Shown piece by piece: positions 34,803 to 44,047 of a stretch of 64,000 nucleotides of DNA. The notes beneath the pieces were generated by a model. That model did no database searches and was not told the origin of the DNA. It saw nothing but the letters and a program-made list of their open reading frames with translations. Both the position numbers and the translations under genes were made by a program. The stretch spans positions 1 to 64,000 of the forward strand of contig CALDGQ010000117.1 of NCBI GenBank assembly GCA_937941765.1, given 5' to 3'. Each line of letters opens with the position of its first letter. Position 1 is the first letter of the stretch. Origin of the DNA: an uncultured Saprospiraceae bacterium (GTDB lineage: Bacteria > Bacteroidota > Bacteroidia > Chitinophagales > Saprospiraceae).

Positions 34803-36212
34803 TTAATTTAAAATAGGTTTTAAATTGAATTTCATAAAATATTGCAATGTGTTCTTTGCAGGGGCTGGACCATCAGGTCCTTCTACCCTGAAAGCGTCGA
34901 ATAAAGGTAAATTAAATGTGCAATTTACTTGTAATCTTATCTCATCATTTTCATTCTTTACAGGCATTATCTGTCCTTCAGCAAACAATTGTATGGTTCT
35001 GCCCATCATTGTAAATTTTCCTTTGGCAACAAATGCTTCGGGATTTCCTAATTTCAATTGATGGTCAACTACTTCAAAGGTGTCAAAAACAAAAGTAGAG
35101 ATCGGAAAATCTTTTTTATTCAGCATTTTGTTTTGCACCTCATGATCAAAATCTGCTGCCCCCATTGTGATGTCTGCAGTTTGTACTTCAAAATTACCTT
35201 TAGCAGAACTTAATTGGTTTTCATTTCGTAAAGTAAAAGTTCCTTTCATGTCTTTTACTTCACCTGCATAGTTGTCCAGCGGTGCCCAAAAACTAAAAAT
35301 ACAAAAGGGTTGTGTTTTATCTTTTGGTAATTCAACTTCCCATTGGGACGGTAAGGTTTCAATTGGAGTATCGGAATTATTTTGTTGTAAAATGGCAGTT
35401 GGCAAATCAAGCGCTAGTTGCTTCCATGATTTGGTAGGTAAATTTTCAGGAATGGATTGCAAGGCATCTCCAATTTCAGATGCAGCCATCAAACTCAATA
35501 TTTTTTCTTCTATTAATTGGCCTGCTTGTTTAAAAAGTTGTTTTCGGTTTTTCCATTTGCCAGAAACTATTCCGTTTTCGTACTGTTGAAAAACAGGTTT
35601 TACACAATTGTATTGGCTGAATATTTCTGCACCGATTGTTAAATTACATTTTTCATCCACGTACGGATAAAGATTGAAATAAAAACTTCGTGTGGTTCGG
35701 GTAGCATCAAAAGTGTCATAGAATTTGAATGACTTCATTCCCTCAGCGATTTGTTTTTTAGCATTGAGTACAAACACTTCTTCGTTGTATTTTTTCGGCA
35801 CTTCCCCTTTTAATTCAGTCAACTTCAATGGTGCCATTACTTTTGTTTTACCTGATTCCCAAACCAAAATTTCCTTTTTGAAATTCCGAATTGGAACTTG
35901 ATGAGCTAGTTTGGACGAACGAATAAAGTTTTCCATTCTAGAAATATTCAAATAGCGACCATAATAAAAGGAACGGCCATTTGCGTTTTGAAAAACGATA
36001 GTAGGTGTATAAGATATTGCTGCCGGAATCCCATCATTCACTTCTTTGAAAATTATTTCCAAATTATTTTTTTCTGCTATTTCTTTTATCTTTTCAATAT
36101 CTTCGATTTTTAAAACAGGTTTGGATTCATTTTTCCAAACAATCAATTGGTCCGTTTGTGAAAATATTGGCGTTACAAAAATTAAAGAAAATATAAACAA
36201 CAAGAATCTCAT
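34803..36212 (-). CDS. Secreted protein with C-terminal YceI domain
   Basis: A 469-residue exported protein (signal 1-18, TPIFSQ). The N-terminal 290 residues are a novel region for me (TPTIVFQNANGRSFYYGRYL, NISRMENFIRSSKL). The C-terminal 150-170 residues form a YceI fold (KDMKGTFTLRNENQLSSAKG, FVFDTFEVVDHQLKLGNPEA, GKFTMMGRTIQLFAEGQI). It probably binds an isoprenoid or similar lipid while the N-terminal part interacts with something else. It heads a two-gene operon with the YceI-like lipoprotein. The N-terminal part deserves a structure prediction. Confidence 0.72.
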   Translation of the reverse strand: MRFLLFIFSLIFVTPIFSQTDQLIVWKNESKPVLKIEDIEKIKEIAEKNNLEIIFKEVNDGIPAAISYTPTIVFQNANGRSFYYGRYLNISRMENFIRSSKLAHQVPIRNFKKEILVWESGKTKVMAPLKLTELKGEVPKKYNEEVFVLNAKKQIAEGMKSFKFYDTFDATRTTRSFYFNLYPYVDEKCNLTIGAEIFSQYNCVKPVFQQYENGIVSGKWKNRKQLFKQAGQLIEEKILSLMAASEIGDALQSIPENLPTKSWKQLALDLPTAILQQNNSDTPIETLPSQWEVELPKDKTQPFCIFSFWAPLDNYAGEVKDMKGTFTLRNENQLSSAKGNFEVQTADITMGAADFDHEVQNKMLNKKDFPISTFVFDTFEVVDHQLKLGNPEAFVAKGKFTMMGRTIQLFAEGQIMPVKNENDEIRLQVNCTFNLPLFDAFRVEGPDGPAPAKNTLQYFMKFNLKPILN

Positions 36213-36458
36213 ACAATTATTTTTATAGCTTACTAAGTGAAAGTGAAAAATTACAATATTTATTTTGTTAAAGGGAATTACTTTTTAGAAATCCTGCGTT
36301 AGGGTATTATATCAAAATTGAATTATCATAAGTTGAAGAATTTACCATTCGCCGACAGGCAACGTATAGTGCATTTTTATCATCTAGTTTAAGTTGCAAG
36401 TAGAATCGTTCTAATTGCTGAATGTGCACATTTTTATAACACACTTAAATTCTTCGTC

Positions 36459-37604
36459 ATGAGTAACATTGGTAGATTCATTTTATCCTGTACATTCCTT
36501 TTCTCATTTCAATATTCTTTATTTGCGATTGGAGACCCACCGATTGAAAAATGGCGATATGACTTTGCTATTGAATTAAGACAAAATCAATCTGAATTTG
36601 TTCAAAAAAGTGACCAACTTTATTTACAATTGGACAACGTAAATTTAGAAATAAACCGTTTGCCTCAACGAAAGAAAAAAGCATTTAACAAGTTGTTGGT
36701 AAGAAAAATTCAACTCCAATCTGAAATCCAAAAAATTGATAATTATTATCAACAAACTACTTTGGAAATCCGATATCGAAAAGGCATCGATATGATCAAA
36801 TTGTTGTATGAAAAAATTCTTGGCCTTGAACACCATTTTTCAAGTATGCAGACGTATCAAAACGTAGCTTCTCTTTCCAACCCAAATAGCTATCCGGAAT
36901 TCAAAGAAGCCAAGCAAATGTTGTCGAAAAATCAACACAAGAAATTTGGTTTGAAAATGCCCTCTTTATTAGAAACCAACCCTTTTATGTCCGCTTCCTA
37001 CACGATTGTAAGTTTGTTTTTGAGCAATGGAGACCAAGCAGAAAAAGAAAAAGATTTTGAGGAAGTGGCTTGCATTTTGGACTTCACGGTTCGTATGAAC
37101 TCAGATCTAAATACCATTCGTCATGAAGTTGAATTTTTGAAAAAAGCCAATGATCGTTTGAAATTAGACTGCGAAAAATTGTTTGAAGAATACACAAAGG
37201 TAGTGGGTTATCATGTCCCCCTTGAAAAATGTAGACAAATCGACGATTGGGGAACACTCGATCAATTAATAAAAACCTATAACGGTCTTTCTGAATCTAA
37301 CAATAAAGATTCGATTAAAACTTCTGTCAAAAATGAAGTGAATCTAGAATTTGCAACCAGAAGAGTTTCTGATTTTATTGGACAGTATATCAATTTCACC
37401 AATCGAGGAACACAGTATTACGAAAAATTCAGTGGTATCATAGGTGGCTATGAAAATGAGGCTTATTGTGGCGATCATTTACCACATCAATTCAGCGACC
37501 TGAAATTTGACATTGAAAATACGATTGAAAAATTCAACAACACGTATCATATGCCTGAGATTCAAGGGTCGAGGTTGAAGGATTTGATGTATGGGAGTTT
37601 GTAG
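36459..37604 (+). CDS. Secreted coiled-coil protein of unknown function
   Basis: A 381-residue exported protein: signal about residues 1-25, then a long helical region with heptad-like charge pattern (SDQLYLQLDNVNLEINRLPQ, LQSEIQKIDNYYQQTTLEIR) and a cysteine-containing C-terminal half (CEKLFEEYTKVVGYHVPLEKC, YCGDHLPHQF) with four to five Cys that could form disulfides. I recognise no family. It stops 5 bases before the longest frame of the erythromycin-esterase-like gene, so the two are probably co-expressed. Confidence 0.65.
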   Translation: MSNIGRFILSCTFLFSFQYSLFAIGDPPIEKWRYDFAIELRQNQSEFVQKSDQLYLQLDNVNLEINRLPQRKKKAFNKLLVRKIQLQSEIQKIDNYYQQTTLEIRYRKGIDMIKLLYEKILGLEHHFSSMQTYQNVASLSNPNSYPEFKEAKQMLSKNQHKKFGLKMPSLLETNPFMSASYTIVSLFLSNGDQAEKEKDFEEVACILDFTVRMNSDLNTIRHEVEFLKKANDRLKLDCEKLFEEYTKVVGYHVPLEKCRQIDDWGTLDQLIKTYNGLSESNNKDSIKTSVKNEVNLEFATRRVSDFIGQYINFTNRGTQYYEKFSGIIGGYENEAYCGDHLPHQFSDLKFDIENTIEKFNNTYHMPEIQGSRLKDLMYGSL

Positions 37605-37705
37605 ATGTTTTGTTTAAATTATTAGGCTTAAAAAGTCATTCCAATTTATTTTCAACTGAATATGTAACTTACCGTGTCTTCAAGCGTCAATTCAAAAAAA
37701 AGACC

Positions 37706-38938
37706 ATGAAAAACTGTGTTTTTTTACTATGCTTAATTTGGACGATTCAATTAAATGGACAAGTTCCATCAGGTCAATTTGTTACGGAAATGAATATCTC
37801 TAACGTACTGTTTGAGCACCCCGCATTCTTCGACCAACTTGTCAGTGACAAAAGAATTATTTTATTGGGGGAATTGGATCATGGAGATGGAAGTTCATTT
37901 GAAGTAAAGACAGATTTGATTAAATATCTTCACGAAACACATGGATTCAATACTTTGGTCATGGAAGCAGGTATGATCGATTGCAGCGAAATCTGGAAAT
38001 CGAAATCTAATCTGTTTCCAATTAATTTGTTATCAAAAAAGCATATTTATTACATTTGGAGTCAAGTAAAAGAAACGAACAGCTTATTTAAATACATAGA
38101 CAACGAATTTGGAAAAGAAAATGAACTCAAAGTAATCGGTATTGATCCGCAATTCTCTGGAAGTGAAAATGAAATGGTCTTCACAAATCTTCTTCGTAAA
38201 ACACTGCCAAAATCAGCAATAGAAAATACAAAGTTCAAAGAATTGGTCGGTGAATTAAAGATCATGAGTCATTGGTTGAAATTTCCAAAAGACGATGAAC
38301 ATCAAATTGATGAAACTACTTTTCATGCACATCTCGATTATTTTAAAGAACAAGTATTCTCAATTGTCGATAAAGAAGAAAAGGAATTATGGAAACAATA
38401 TTTCGAAAATGTCAAAGTATTAGCCGAAATAAAATGGACAAAAAGAGAAGGCTCATTTGAGAAACGTGATCAGCAAATGTTCAACAATCTAAAACACTTT
38501 CTGGACCAAAATCCAGACGAAAAAGTAATTGTTTGGGCAGCCAACGCACACATTATTAGAAAGGACATTGAACTAACAGGAAAGCATAGTAAACATATAT
38601 TAATAGGTCTTAAAAAATTGGGAGATCATATTTATAATGAATTCTCAGAAGAAGTTTACTCCATCGCCATTGCAGCAGGAAGTGGCAAAACTTTGAATTA
38701 TTTAAACAAGAAAAAAACCAATAAAATCGGAAAGCACAAAAGCGATTCTTTGGAAGGAAGATTGAAAAAATTTAATACTGCTTTTATCGACTTAAAACAA
38801 TTTGAAAAAATAAATAAATTGGACAAATATCAAACTCAACTTTTTTACACTAATATAAAATGCACTTCAAAATGGAGTAATCATTTTGACGGGGTAATCT
38901 TTATCAAGGAGATGAAACCTAGTACAGCACTTTGGTAG
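37706..38938 (+). CDS. Secreted erythromycin-esterase-like hydrolase
   Basis: A 410-residue protein with start chosen at 37706, which gives the signal peptide MKNCVFLLCLIWTIQLNG; the frame extends 32 codons upstream but without a signal. It carries Ere-family landmarks: ILLGELDHGDGSS (about 51-63), FNTLVMEAGMIDCSEIW and the late KVIVWAANAHIIRK (about 272-285) with a catalytic His. Ere proteins open macrolide lactones, but distant environmental members of this superfamily have other or unknown activities and are usually exported as here. Resistance should not be assumed. Confidence 0.78.
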   Translation: MKNCVFLLCLIWTIQLNGQVPSGQFVTEMNISNVLFEHPAFFDQLVSDKRIILLGELDHGDGSSFEVKTDLIKYLHETHGFNTLVMEAGMIDCSEIWKSKSNLFPINLLSKKHIYYIWSQVKETNSLFKYIDNEFGKENELKVIGIDPQFSGSENEMVFTNLLRKTLPKSAIENTKFKELVGELKIMSHWLKFPKDDEHQIDETTFHAHLDYFKEQVFSIVDKEEKELWKQYFENVKVLAEIKWTKREGSFEKRDQQMFNNLKHFLDQNPDEKVIVWAANAHIIRKDIELTGKHSKHILIGLKKLGDHIYNEFSEEVYSIAIAAGSGKTLNYLNKKKTNKIGKHKSDSLEGRLKKFNTAFIDLKQFEKINKLDKYQTQLFYTNIKCTSKWSNHFDGVIFIKEMKPSTALW

Positions 38939-39091
38939 TTGAAACCCTTCTGTAATTAACAATCAACTACAACGTTTCTCTTGACATTTTCAGCAATAGT
39001 TTGTTACTTACACATCGCTAAGAAAGACAATGCACCTATAACCAAATAACAATACCTTTACATAAAATGGGTGGCACAACTAACTAACGAA

Positions 39092-41140
39092 ATGTCAGAA
39101 GAAGAAAAAGAAAAAACTTACCTATCCAATTTACTTATAAAAGTTGATCAGAAAATTGCTGAAATAAATAACGCCATACAAGGTAAGAGTGATGAGATTG
39201 CTGAGATGTATAAGCATATGCAAGATCATAAGCGCGACATGGACAACCTTGAAAAAAATGCAATGCGGGAAGTGATTCGTAACTATACAGTGCAAGGAGA
39301 TCATAGTGTTGAGAATAGAAAACGGTTGGTCCGATTAAAAGACACGGCATTTTTTGGTAGAATTGATTTTCAAAACAAAGTCGAATCAACAATAGATAAT
39401 TTATACATTGGTGTACATAATTTTCAAGACACAGAAAGCAAAAATAATTTAGTAATTGATTGGCGTGCACCTATTGCAAGTTTGTTTTATGACTTTGAAC
39501 TAGGAGAGGCACATTACTTTATTCGACTGCGAAAGATGAAAGGCAACATCTTGTTAAAAAGGCAATTCAAGATTCGGAATGGAGAGATGGAATATATGTT
39601 GGATACGGATTTAACCATTCATGATGAAGTGTTGCAAAAGGAACTCAACAAGGCATCAAGTTCTAAAATGAAGAATATTGTTGCTACTATTCAAAAAGAA
39701 CAAAATGCGATAATTCGAAATGAAGAAGCACGATTCCTCATCATTCAAGGAGTAGCAGGTTCTGGAAAAACATCGATAGCACTACACCGAATTGCATTCC
39801 TATTGTATCGGTTTAAAGAAACCATTACTTCACAAGATATGCTGATTATCTCTCCAAATAAAGTCTTTGCTAGTTACATCTCCAATGTATTGCCCGAATT
39901 AGGGGAAGAATCCGTTGCAGAAACCAGTGTTGAAGAAATTGCCGATGAATTGTTAGAATATCAGATAAAATTTCAAACTTTCTTCGAACAAGTCACCACA
40001 TTGCTGGAAAAAACAGATCAAAAATTAATAGAACGAATTCAATTTAAATCTTCCAAAGAACTCATTAAGAAAATCGATGAATATTATATATGGCTACAAA
40101 ATGATGGGTTGAAAGTTACAGATATTCGAGTAAAAGGAAAATTGGTTCCATCCTGGTTTATTAAAGAATCATTTGAGAAGTACCATAGAATGCCGCTTTT
40201 AAAAAGATTTAATGAAGTGGTGAGAGAAGTGGTTGAAAATGTTTTCCGATTTTATAAAATAGAAATTCAGTACAAAGACAGAACGGAGTTGCATAACACG
40301 ATTCGCAAAATGTTTCCATCTTACAATCCAAAAGTTTTGTACAAAAATTTTTATACCTGGTTAGGTAGACCCGAATTATTCAAATTAAAAAAAGCAAGCA
40401 CTTATGAATGGAGTGATGTCTATGCATTTTTGTATTTCAAAATGAAACTTGAAGGCATTAAACCCAACAAAAAAATTAAACACTTGGTCATTGATGAAAT
40501 GCAAGACTATTCCGTTGTGCAATATCAAGTACTGAAAAGTTTATATACTTGCCCCAAAACCATTTTAGGAGACATCAATCAATCTGTCAATCCTTTCAGC
40601 TCTTCTAATTTGGAAATGCTCGAAAAAATATTTCCTGGTGCAGAATCAATGACGATGCTGAAAAGTTATCGATCGACCTATGAAATCACCGAATTCACAA
40701 AACGAATCAGTCAACATGTAAATGTAGAGGCATTGGAACGACATGGGGAAGCGCCACAAATTTTGGCTTTCAAAAATAAGGATGCTGAATTGGAAGCGAT
40801 TAAAAAATTAGTTGCTGATTTCAACGCAAGCGAATTTAACTCACTGGGAATTATTACCAAAACGCAAAAGCAAGCGAACACACTTTATGAATCACTTAAA
40901 ATGGAATTCCAAACCAATCTCTTAAATGCGATCAGTGTTTCATTCGGAAGTGGTATTGTTATTACAACTGCACATTTAGCTAAAGGATTGGAATTTGATC
41001 AAGTGATTGTTCCATATTGTACCGATAAAAACTACGTGACCGATCCTGATCGACAAATGCTTTATGTTGCTTGCACTAGGACCATGCACAAGCTTTTTTT
41101 GACGCATGTTGGAAGTCCTAGTAAATTTATTTTGGCGTAA
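39092..41140 (+). CDS. HelD-type superfamily 1 ATPase (RNA polymerase recycling factor family)
   Basis: A 682-residue UvrD/Rep-like motor. The N-terminal coiled-coil arm (residues 1-70: IAEINNAIQGKSDEIAEMYK) and the signature DWRAPIASLFYDFELGEA (about 130-147), with FGRIDF ahead of it, are typical of HelD, which removes stalled RNA polymerase from DNA. Walker A is GVAGSGKTS (about 220-228), DEMQD (near 467) is Walker B, and MLYVACTRTMHKLFLTHV is motif VI. ATG 39092 is preferred over an in-frame GTG at 39071. HelD has been studied mainly in Gram-positive bacteria. It is a single-gene unit. Confidence 0.85.
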   Translation: MSEEEKEKTYLSNLLIKVDQKIAEINNAIQGKSDEIAEMYKHMQDHKRDMDNLEKNAMREVIRNYTVQGDHSVENRKRLVRLKDTAFFGRIDFQNKVESTIDNLYIGVHNFQDTESKNNLVIDWRAPIASLFYDFELGEAHYFIRLRKMKGNILLKRQFKIRNGEMEYMLDTDLTIHDEVLQKELNKASSSKMKNIVATIQKEQNAIIRNEEARFLIIQGVAGSGKTSIALHRIAFLLYRFKETITSQDMLIISPNKVFASYISNVLPELGEESVAETSVEEIADELLEYQIKFQTFFEQVTTLLEKTDQKLIERIQFKSSKELIKKIDEYYIWLQNDGLKVTDIRVKGKLVPSWFIKESFEKYHRMPLLKRFNEVVREVVENVFRFYKIEIQYKDRTELHNTIRKMFPSYNPKVLYKNFYTWLGRPELFKLKKASTYEWSDVYAFLYFKMKLEGIKPNKKIKHLVIDEMQDYSVVQYQVLKSLYTCPKTILGDINQSVNPFSSSNLEMLEKIFPGAESMTMLKSYRSTYEITEFTKRISQHVNVEALERHGEAPQILAFKNKDAELEAIKKLVADFNASEFNSLGIITKTQKQANTLYESLKMEFQTNLLNAISVSFGSGIVITTAHLAKGLEFDQVIVPYCTDKNYVTDPDRQMLYVACTRTMHKLFLTHVGSPSKFILA

Positions 41141-41310
41141 AAAAGTGCAAAGACTCCAACGGAGGATTCATTTTAGTTCAGATTAAAACTAGCATAGGCA
41201 TTCACAATTTACCATTTTGGAGCAAGCTCTCAAGAGCTAGAAGTATAAAAGAAATCTTAAATACTAATTCTCTTACAAACGAATCAATTAATTTTCACGT
41301 TCTTTAAATA

Positions 41311-41853
41311 ATGACACTACTTATTAAAAATACAATGTGGCTACTTTTTTCAGCCACATTTCTAATTCCTGCTGACTGGACTGTTTTCAAATCCAATGAA
41401 GGACAATTTTCCATATTAACGCCAGGAGACATCATTCAAGATGTGAGAACTATTGAAACCGATATTGGAACAATAGATTACTTCAGTTACTATCATGCGG
41501 AAAATTTAGAAAAAGAAGATAAAACGATCTTTTCAGTTAGTTACTGCGAATACCCGTTGCATTCTGTACATTCTGACTCCACAGATATGTTGCTAGAATT
41601 TTTTGCAACGACAGTTAGTCAATCCATTCCCGAAGGTGGAAAGCTGATTTATAAATCTCCAGAGCAAATAGAAGGTTTTCCAGGAAGACTGTGGCGCACT
41701 AGTTATGGCGATAACAAAATCGTTAAATCCAAGGCTTTTTTGGTTAATAACCGTTTCTATCTAATCCAAGTGTTTTCGAATAATAAGCGAGCAAATAGGA
41801 GAGATGGGGATAAATTTCTTGACTCGTTTCGACTTTTAGGCAAAGTTGACTAG
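41311..41853 (+). CDS. Small secreted protein of unknown function
   Basis: A 180-residue protein with an N-terminal hydrophobic segment (NTMWLLFSATFLIPADW) and a soluble part with FSVSYCEYPLHSVHSDSTDM and LWRTSYGDNKIVKSKAFLV. The pattern (GQFSILTPGD at the front, FYLIQVFSNN near the end) resembles small secreted proteins of unknown role that are frequent in Bacteroidota. A START-domain protein gene follows 140 bases later on the same strand. Confidence 0.62.
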   Translation: MTLLIKNTMWLLFSATFLIPADWTVFKSNEGQFSILTPGDIIQDVRTIETDIGTIDYFSYYHAENLEKEDKTIFSVSYCEYPLHSVHSDSTDMLLEFFATTVSQSIPEGGKLIYKSPEQIEGFPGRLWRTSYGDNKIVKSKAFLVNNRFYLIQVFSNNKRANRRDGDKFLDSFRLLGKVD

Positions 41854-41992
41854 ACATTAAAAGTTATCAACATCATTTTAAGCTCCATAACTAGCTCATT
41901 ATCAATACATTAAGTTTTTATCAAAAAAACCGTTTTTAAAGTGTGACTTTTCTCGTTTTTCACGTCTTAAGAGCATAATTCCTGTTATAAGT

Positions 41993-42625
41993 ATGGTTTC
42001 TCTCAAATTTCTACCGAGCATCGCTTTTCTAGCTGCTATTTCTCTTATAACCACTTCTTTTACCATCAATATTATGTTATCGGAATGGAAACTAGCTAAG
42101 TCCAAAAATGGGGTTAAAGTTTATACACGTTCTGTTCCAGGATATCAACTCAAAGAATATAAATGTGAGATGATCAGCAATGCTTCAATAGAGTTGCTTT
42201 CCAAAATTCTGAAGGATTATGATGATCATAAAAATTGGGGAGAAGGGCTTTCTGAAAGTGATATTCTCAATCAAAATGGCGATACCGATTACCATGTATA
42301 TTTTCGCAATCCAGCACCTTGGCCAGTAAGTGATCGAGATATTATTACTCATTTTCAATGGGAATCTTGGGACGACGGAACCATTAATATCAGGATGAGT
42401 GCTGCACCTGATTATATTCCTCATAAAGATGGATTGGTTAGAATTACTTTTATGTCTGGATATTGGAGATTGACACCGATGGCAAATGGACAAGTATTAG
42501 TAACAACGTCCGCACATGCAGATCCGGGTGGTAATATTCCTGATTGGTTGGCGAATGCTGGAGTGGTGGATATTCCTTATGATACGATGTTGGGATTGAA
42601 GGGTAGGGCTGCTCAGGGGTTTTGA
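41993..42625 (+). CDS. START-domain lipid-binding protein
   Basis: A 210-residue protein with a leading hydrophobic segment (1-30) followed by a START/SRPBCC domain: WKLAKSKNGVKVYTRSVPGY, KILKDYDDHKNWGEGLSESD, RNPAPWPVSDRDIITHFQWE and HADPGGNIPDWLANAGVVDI. START domains bind lipids in a deep pocket. The N-terminal segment suggests membrane attachment or export. It ends about 35 bases before a palindrome shared with the convergent ychF gene. Confidence 0.82.
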   Translation: MVSLKFLPSIAFLAAISLITTSFTINIMLSEWKLAKSKNGVKVYTRSVPGYQLKEYKCEMISNASIELLSKILKDYDDHKNWGEGLSESDILNQNGDTDYHVYFRNPAPWPVSDRDIITHFQWESWDDGTINIRMSAAPDYIPHKDGLVRITFMSGYWRLTPMANGQVLVTTSAHADPGGNIPDWLANAGVVDIPYDTMLGLKGRAAQGF

Positions 42626-42656
42626 AATTGGATTTGGGATTTTCCCAAATCTGATG

Positions 42657-42855
42657 GTTTATATCGTTCCGTTGGAACTTGCATTCACGTAGTTCCAACG
42701 GAACGATATAATCTGCAAATGATGGGAAGATCCTATCATCATTTTCCCAAATCTGTGGTTTTTATCGCTCCGTTGGAACTTGCATTCACGTACGTAGTTC
42801 CAACGGAACGATATAATCTGCAAATGATGGGTACATCCCATCATCATTTGCATCC
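42657..42855. repeat. Two tandem TTCCAACGGAAC palindromes (family G)
   Basis: Copy 1: TATATCGTTCCGTTGGAACT (42660-42679) pairs perfectly over 20 bp with 42691-42710, loop 11 bases. Copy 2: 42761-42780 with 42796-42815, two mismatches. Each is followed by ATCTGCAAATGATGGG and a smaller hairpin; the second ends GCAAATGATGGG...CCCATCATCATTTGC. CCCAAATCTG precedes both copies. It lies between convergent genes. The core TCCAACGGA is also present in family F and at 41152. Confidence 0.85.
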
Positions 42856-42860
42856 CACCA

Positions 42861-43961
42861 TTAAACATTAAATCGAAAGTGCATCACATCCCCATCGGCA
42901 ACCACATATTCCTTTCCTTCAACACCTTGTTTCCCTGCTTCTTTGACCGCTTGTTCTGAACCCAAAGAAACGAAATCATCATACTTAATTACCTCCGCAC
43001 GAATAAAACCAGTTTCAAAATCAGTATGAATTACACCAGCAGCACCAGGCGCTTTAGTACCAATTGGAATGGTCCAAGCTCGTACTTCTTTGACACCAGC
43101 AGTGAAATAAGTAATCAAATTTAGCAAACGATAACAAGCCGAAATTACTTTGTTAACACCAGGTTCTTTAAGTCCCATTTCAGCCAAAAATTCTTGACGT
43201 TCTTCTTTTGTTTCCAACTCTGCAATATCCGCTTCAATCCCAGCAGAGATTAAAATCACTTGTGCATTTTCATTTTTCACCGCTTCTGTAAATGCTTTGG
43301 TCATGTCATTTCCGTCATGTACCGAATCTTCATCAACATTGCACACATATAAGATAGGTTTAGCAGTCAATAAGAAAAGTTCTTTCAACAAATCTTCTTC
43401 TTCCACTTTTTCACAAGCAAAAGTACGAGCAGGTTTCCCGTCATTCATGTGATCCAAAATTCGTTGACTTACTTCCGCCATGACCTGATCTTCCTTCTTA
43501 CCACTTTTGGCCATCTTGCGATATTTGTCTGTCCGTTTTTCTGCTGTTTCGATGTCTTTTAATAACAATTCAGTATCAATAATTTCTTTATCTCTAACAG
43601 GATCCACACTTCCGTCAACGTGGACAACATTGTCATTTTTAAAACAACGAACAACATGAACAATGGCATCTACTTCACGAATATTTGCCAAAAATTGATT
43701 TCCTAATCCTTCTCCTTGACTTGCACCTTTTATCAATCCTGCAATATCTACGATTTCTATAGTTGTTGGTTGTACTTTTTCAGGTGTTACCAACTCAGAT
43801 AATTTGTCCAACCGTTCATCAGGTACCGTAATCACTCCAACATTTGGGTCTTTTGTTGCAAAAGGATAATTCGCAGCCAAAGCCTTTGCATTGGTCAATG
43901 CATTAAACAAAGTTGATTTTCCTACATTCGGCAAGCCGACAATTCCACATTTTAGTGCCAT
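42861..43961 (-). CDS. ychF: Redox-regulated ATP/GTPase YchF
   Basis: Universally conserved Obg-family P-loop NTPase (OLA1/YchF) that binds ribosomes and prefers ATP. The G1 motif GLPNVGKSTLFNAL lies at 8-21, DIAGLIKGASQGEGLGNQFL matches the G3 region, a coiled-coil insert follows, and the C-terminal TGS domain contains HTDFETGFIRAEVIKYDDF. The length of 366 residues is normal. It has a well-formed promoter upstream (43990-44020) and a pair of palindromes after its stop, so it is probably its own transcription unit. Confidence 0.97.
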   Translation of the reverse strand: MALKCGIVGLPNVGKSTLFNALTNAKALAANYPFATKDPNVGVITVPDERLDKLSELVTPEKVQPTTIEIVDIAGLIKGASQGEGLGNQFLANIREVDAIVHVVRCFKNDNVVHVDGSVDPVRDKEIIDTELLLKDIETAEKRTDKYRKMAKSGKKEDQVMAEVSQRILDHMNDGKPARTFACEKVEEEDLLKELFLLTAKPILYVCNVDEDSVHDGNDMTKAFTEAVKNENAQVILISAGIEADIAELETKEERQEFLAEMGLKEPGVNKVISACYRLLNLITYFTAGVKEVRAWTIPIGTKAPGAAGVIHTDFETGFIRAEVIKYDDFVSLGSEQAVKEAGKQGVEGKEYVVADGDVMHFRFNV

Positions 43962-43989
43962 AATTAAAATTCTATGTTAAAAAGAAGCG

Positions 43990-44020
43990 CAAATATAGTT
44001 ATTAAAACGAGCATTTTCAA
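43990..44020 (-). promoter_or_regulatory. ychF promoter
   Basis: On the minus strand the -33 TTG (44018-44020) is followed after 20 bases by the -7 box TATATTTG (43990-43997), a complete Bacteroidota primary-sigma promoter with a short leader before the ATG at 43961. Confidence 0.65.
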
Positions 44021-44047
44021 TGTACAATTTGTATTACCTTCATCTCT

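Noticed and set aside
37706..38938. Macrolide resistance gene
   Set aside because: Only superfamily motifs are seen; it has a signal peptide and a chromosomal context with no mobile element, so resistance is not supported.
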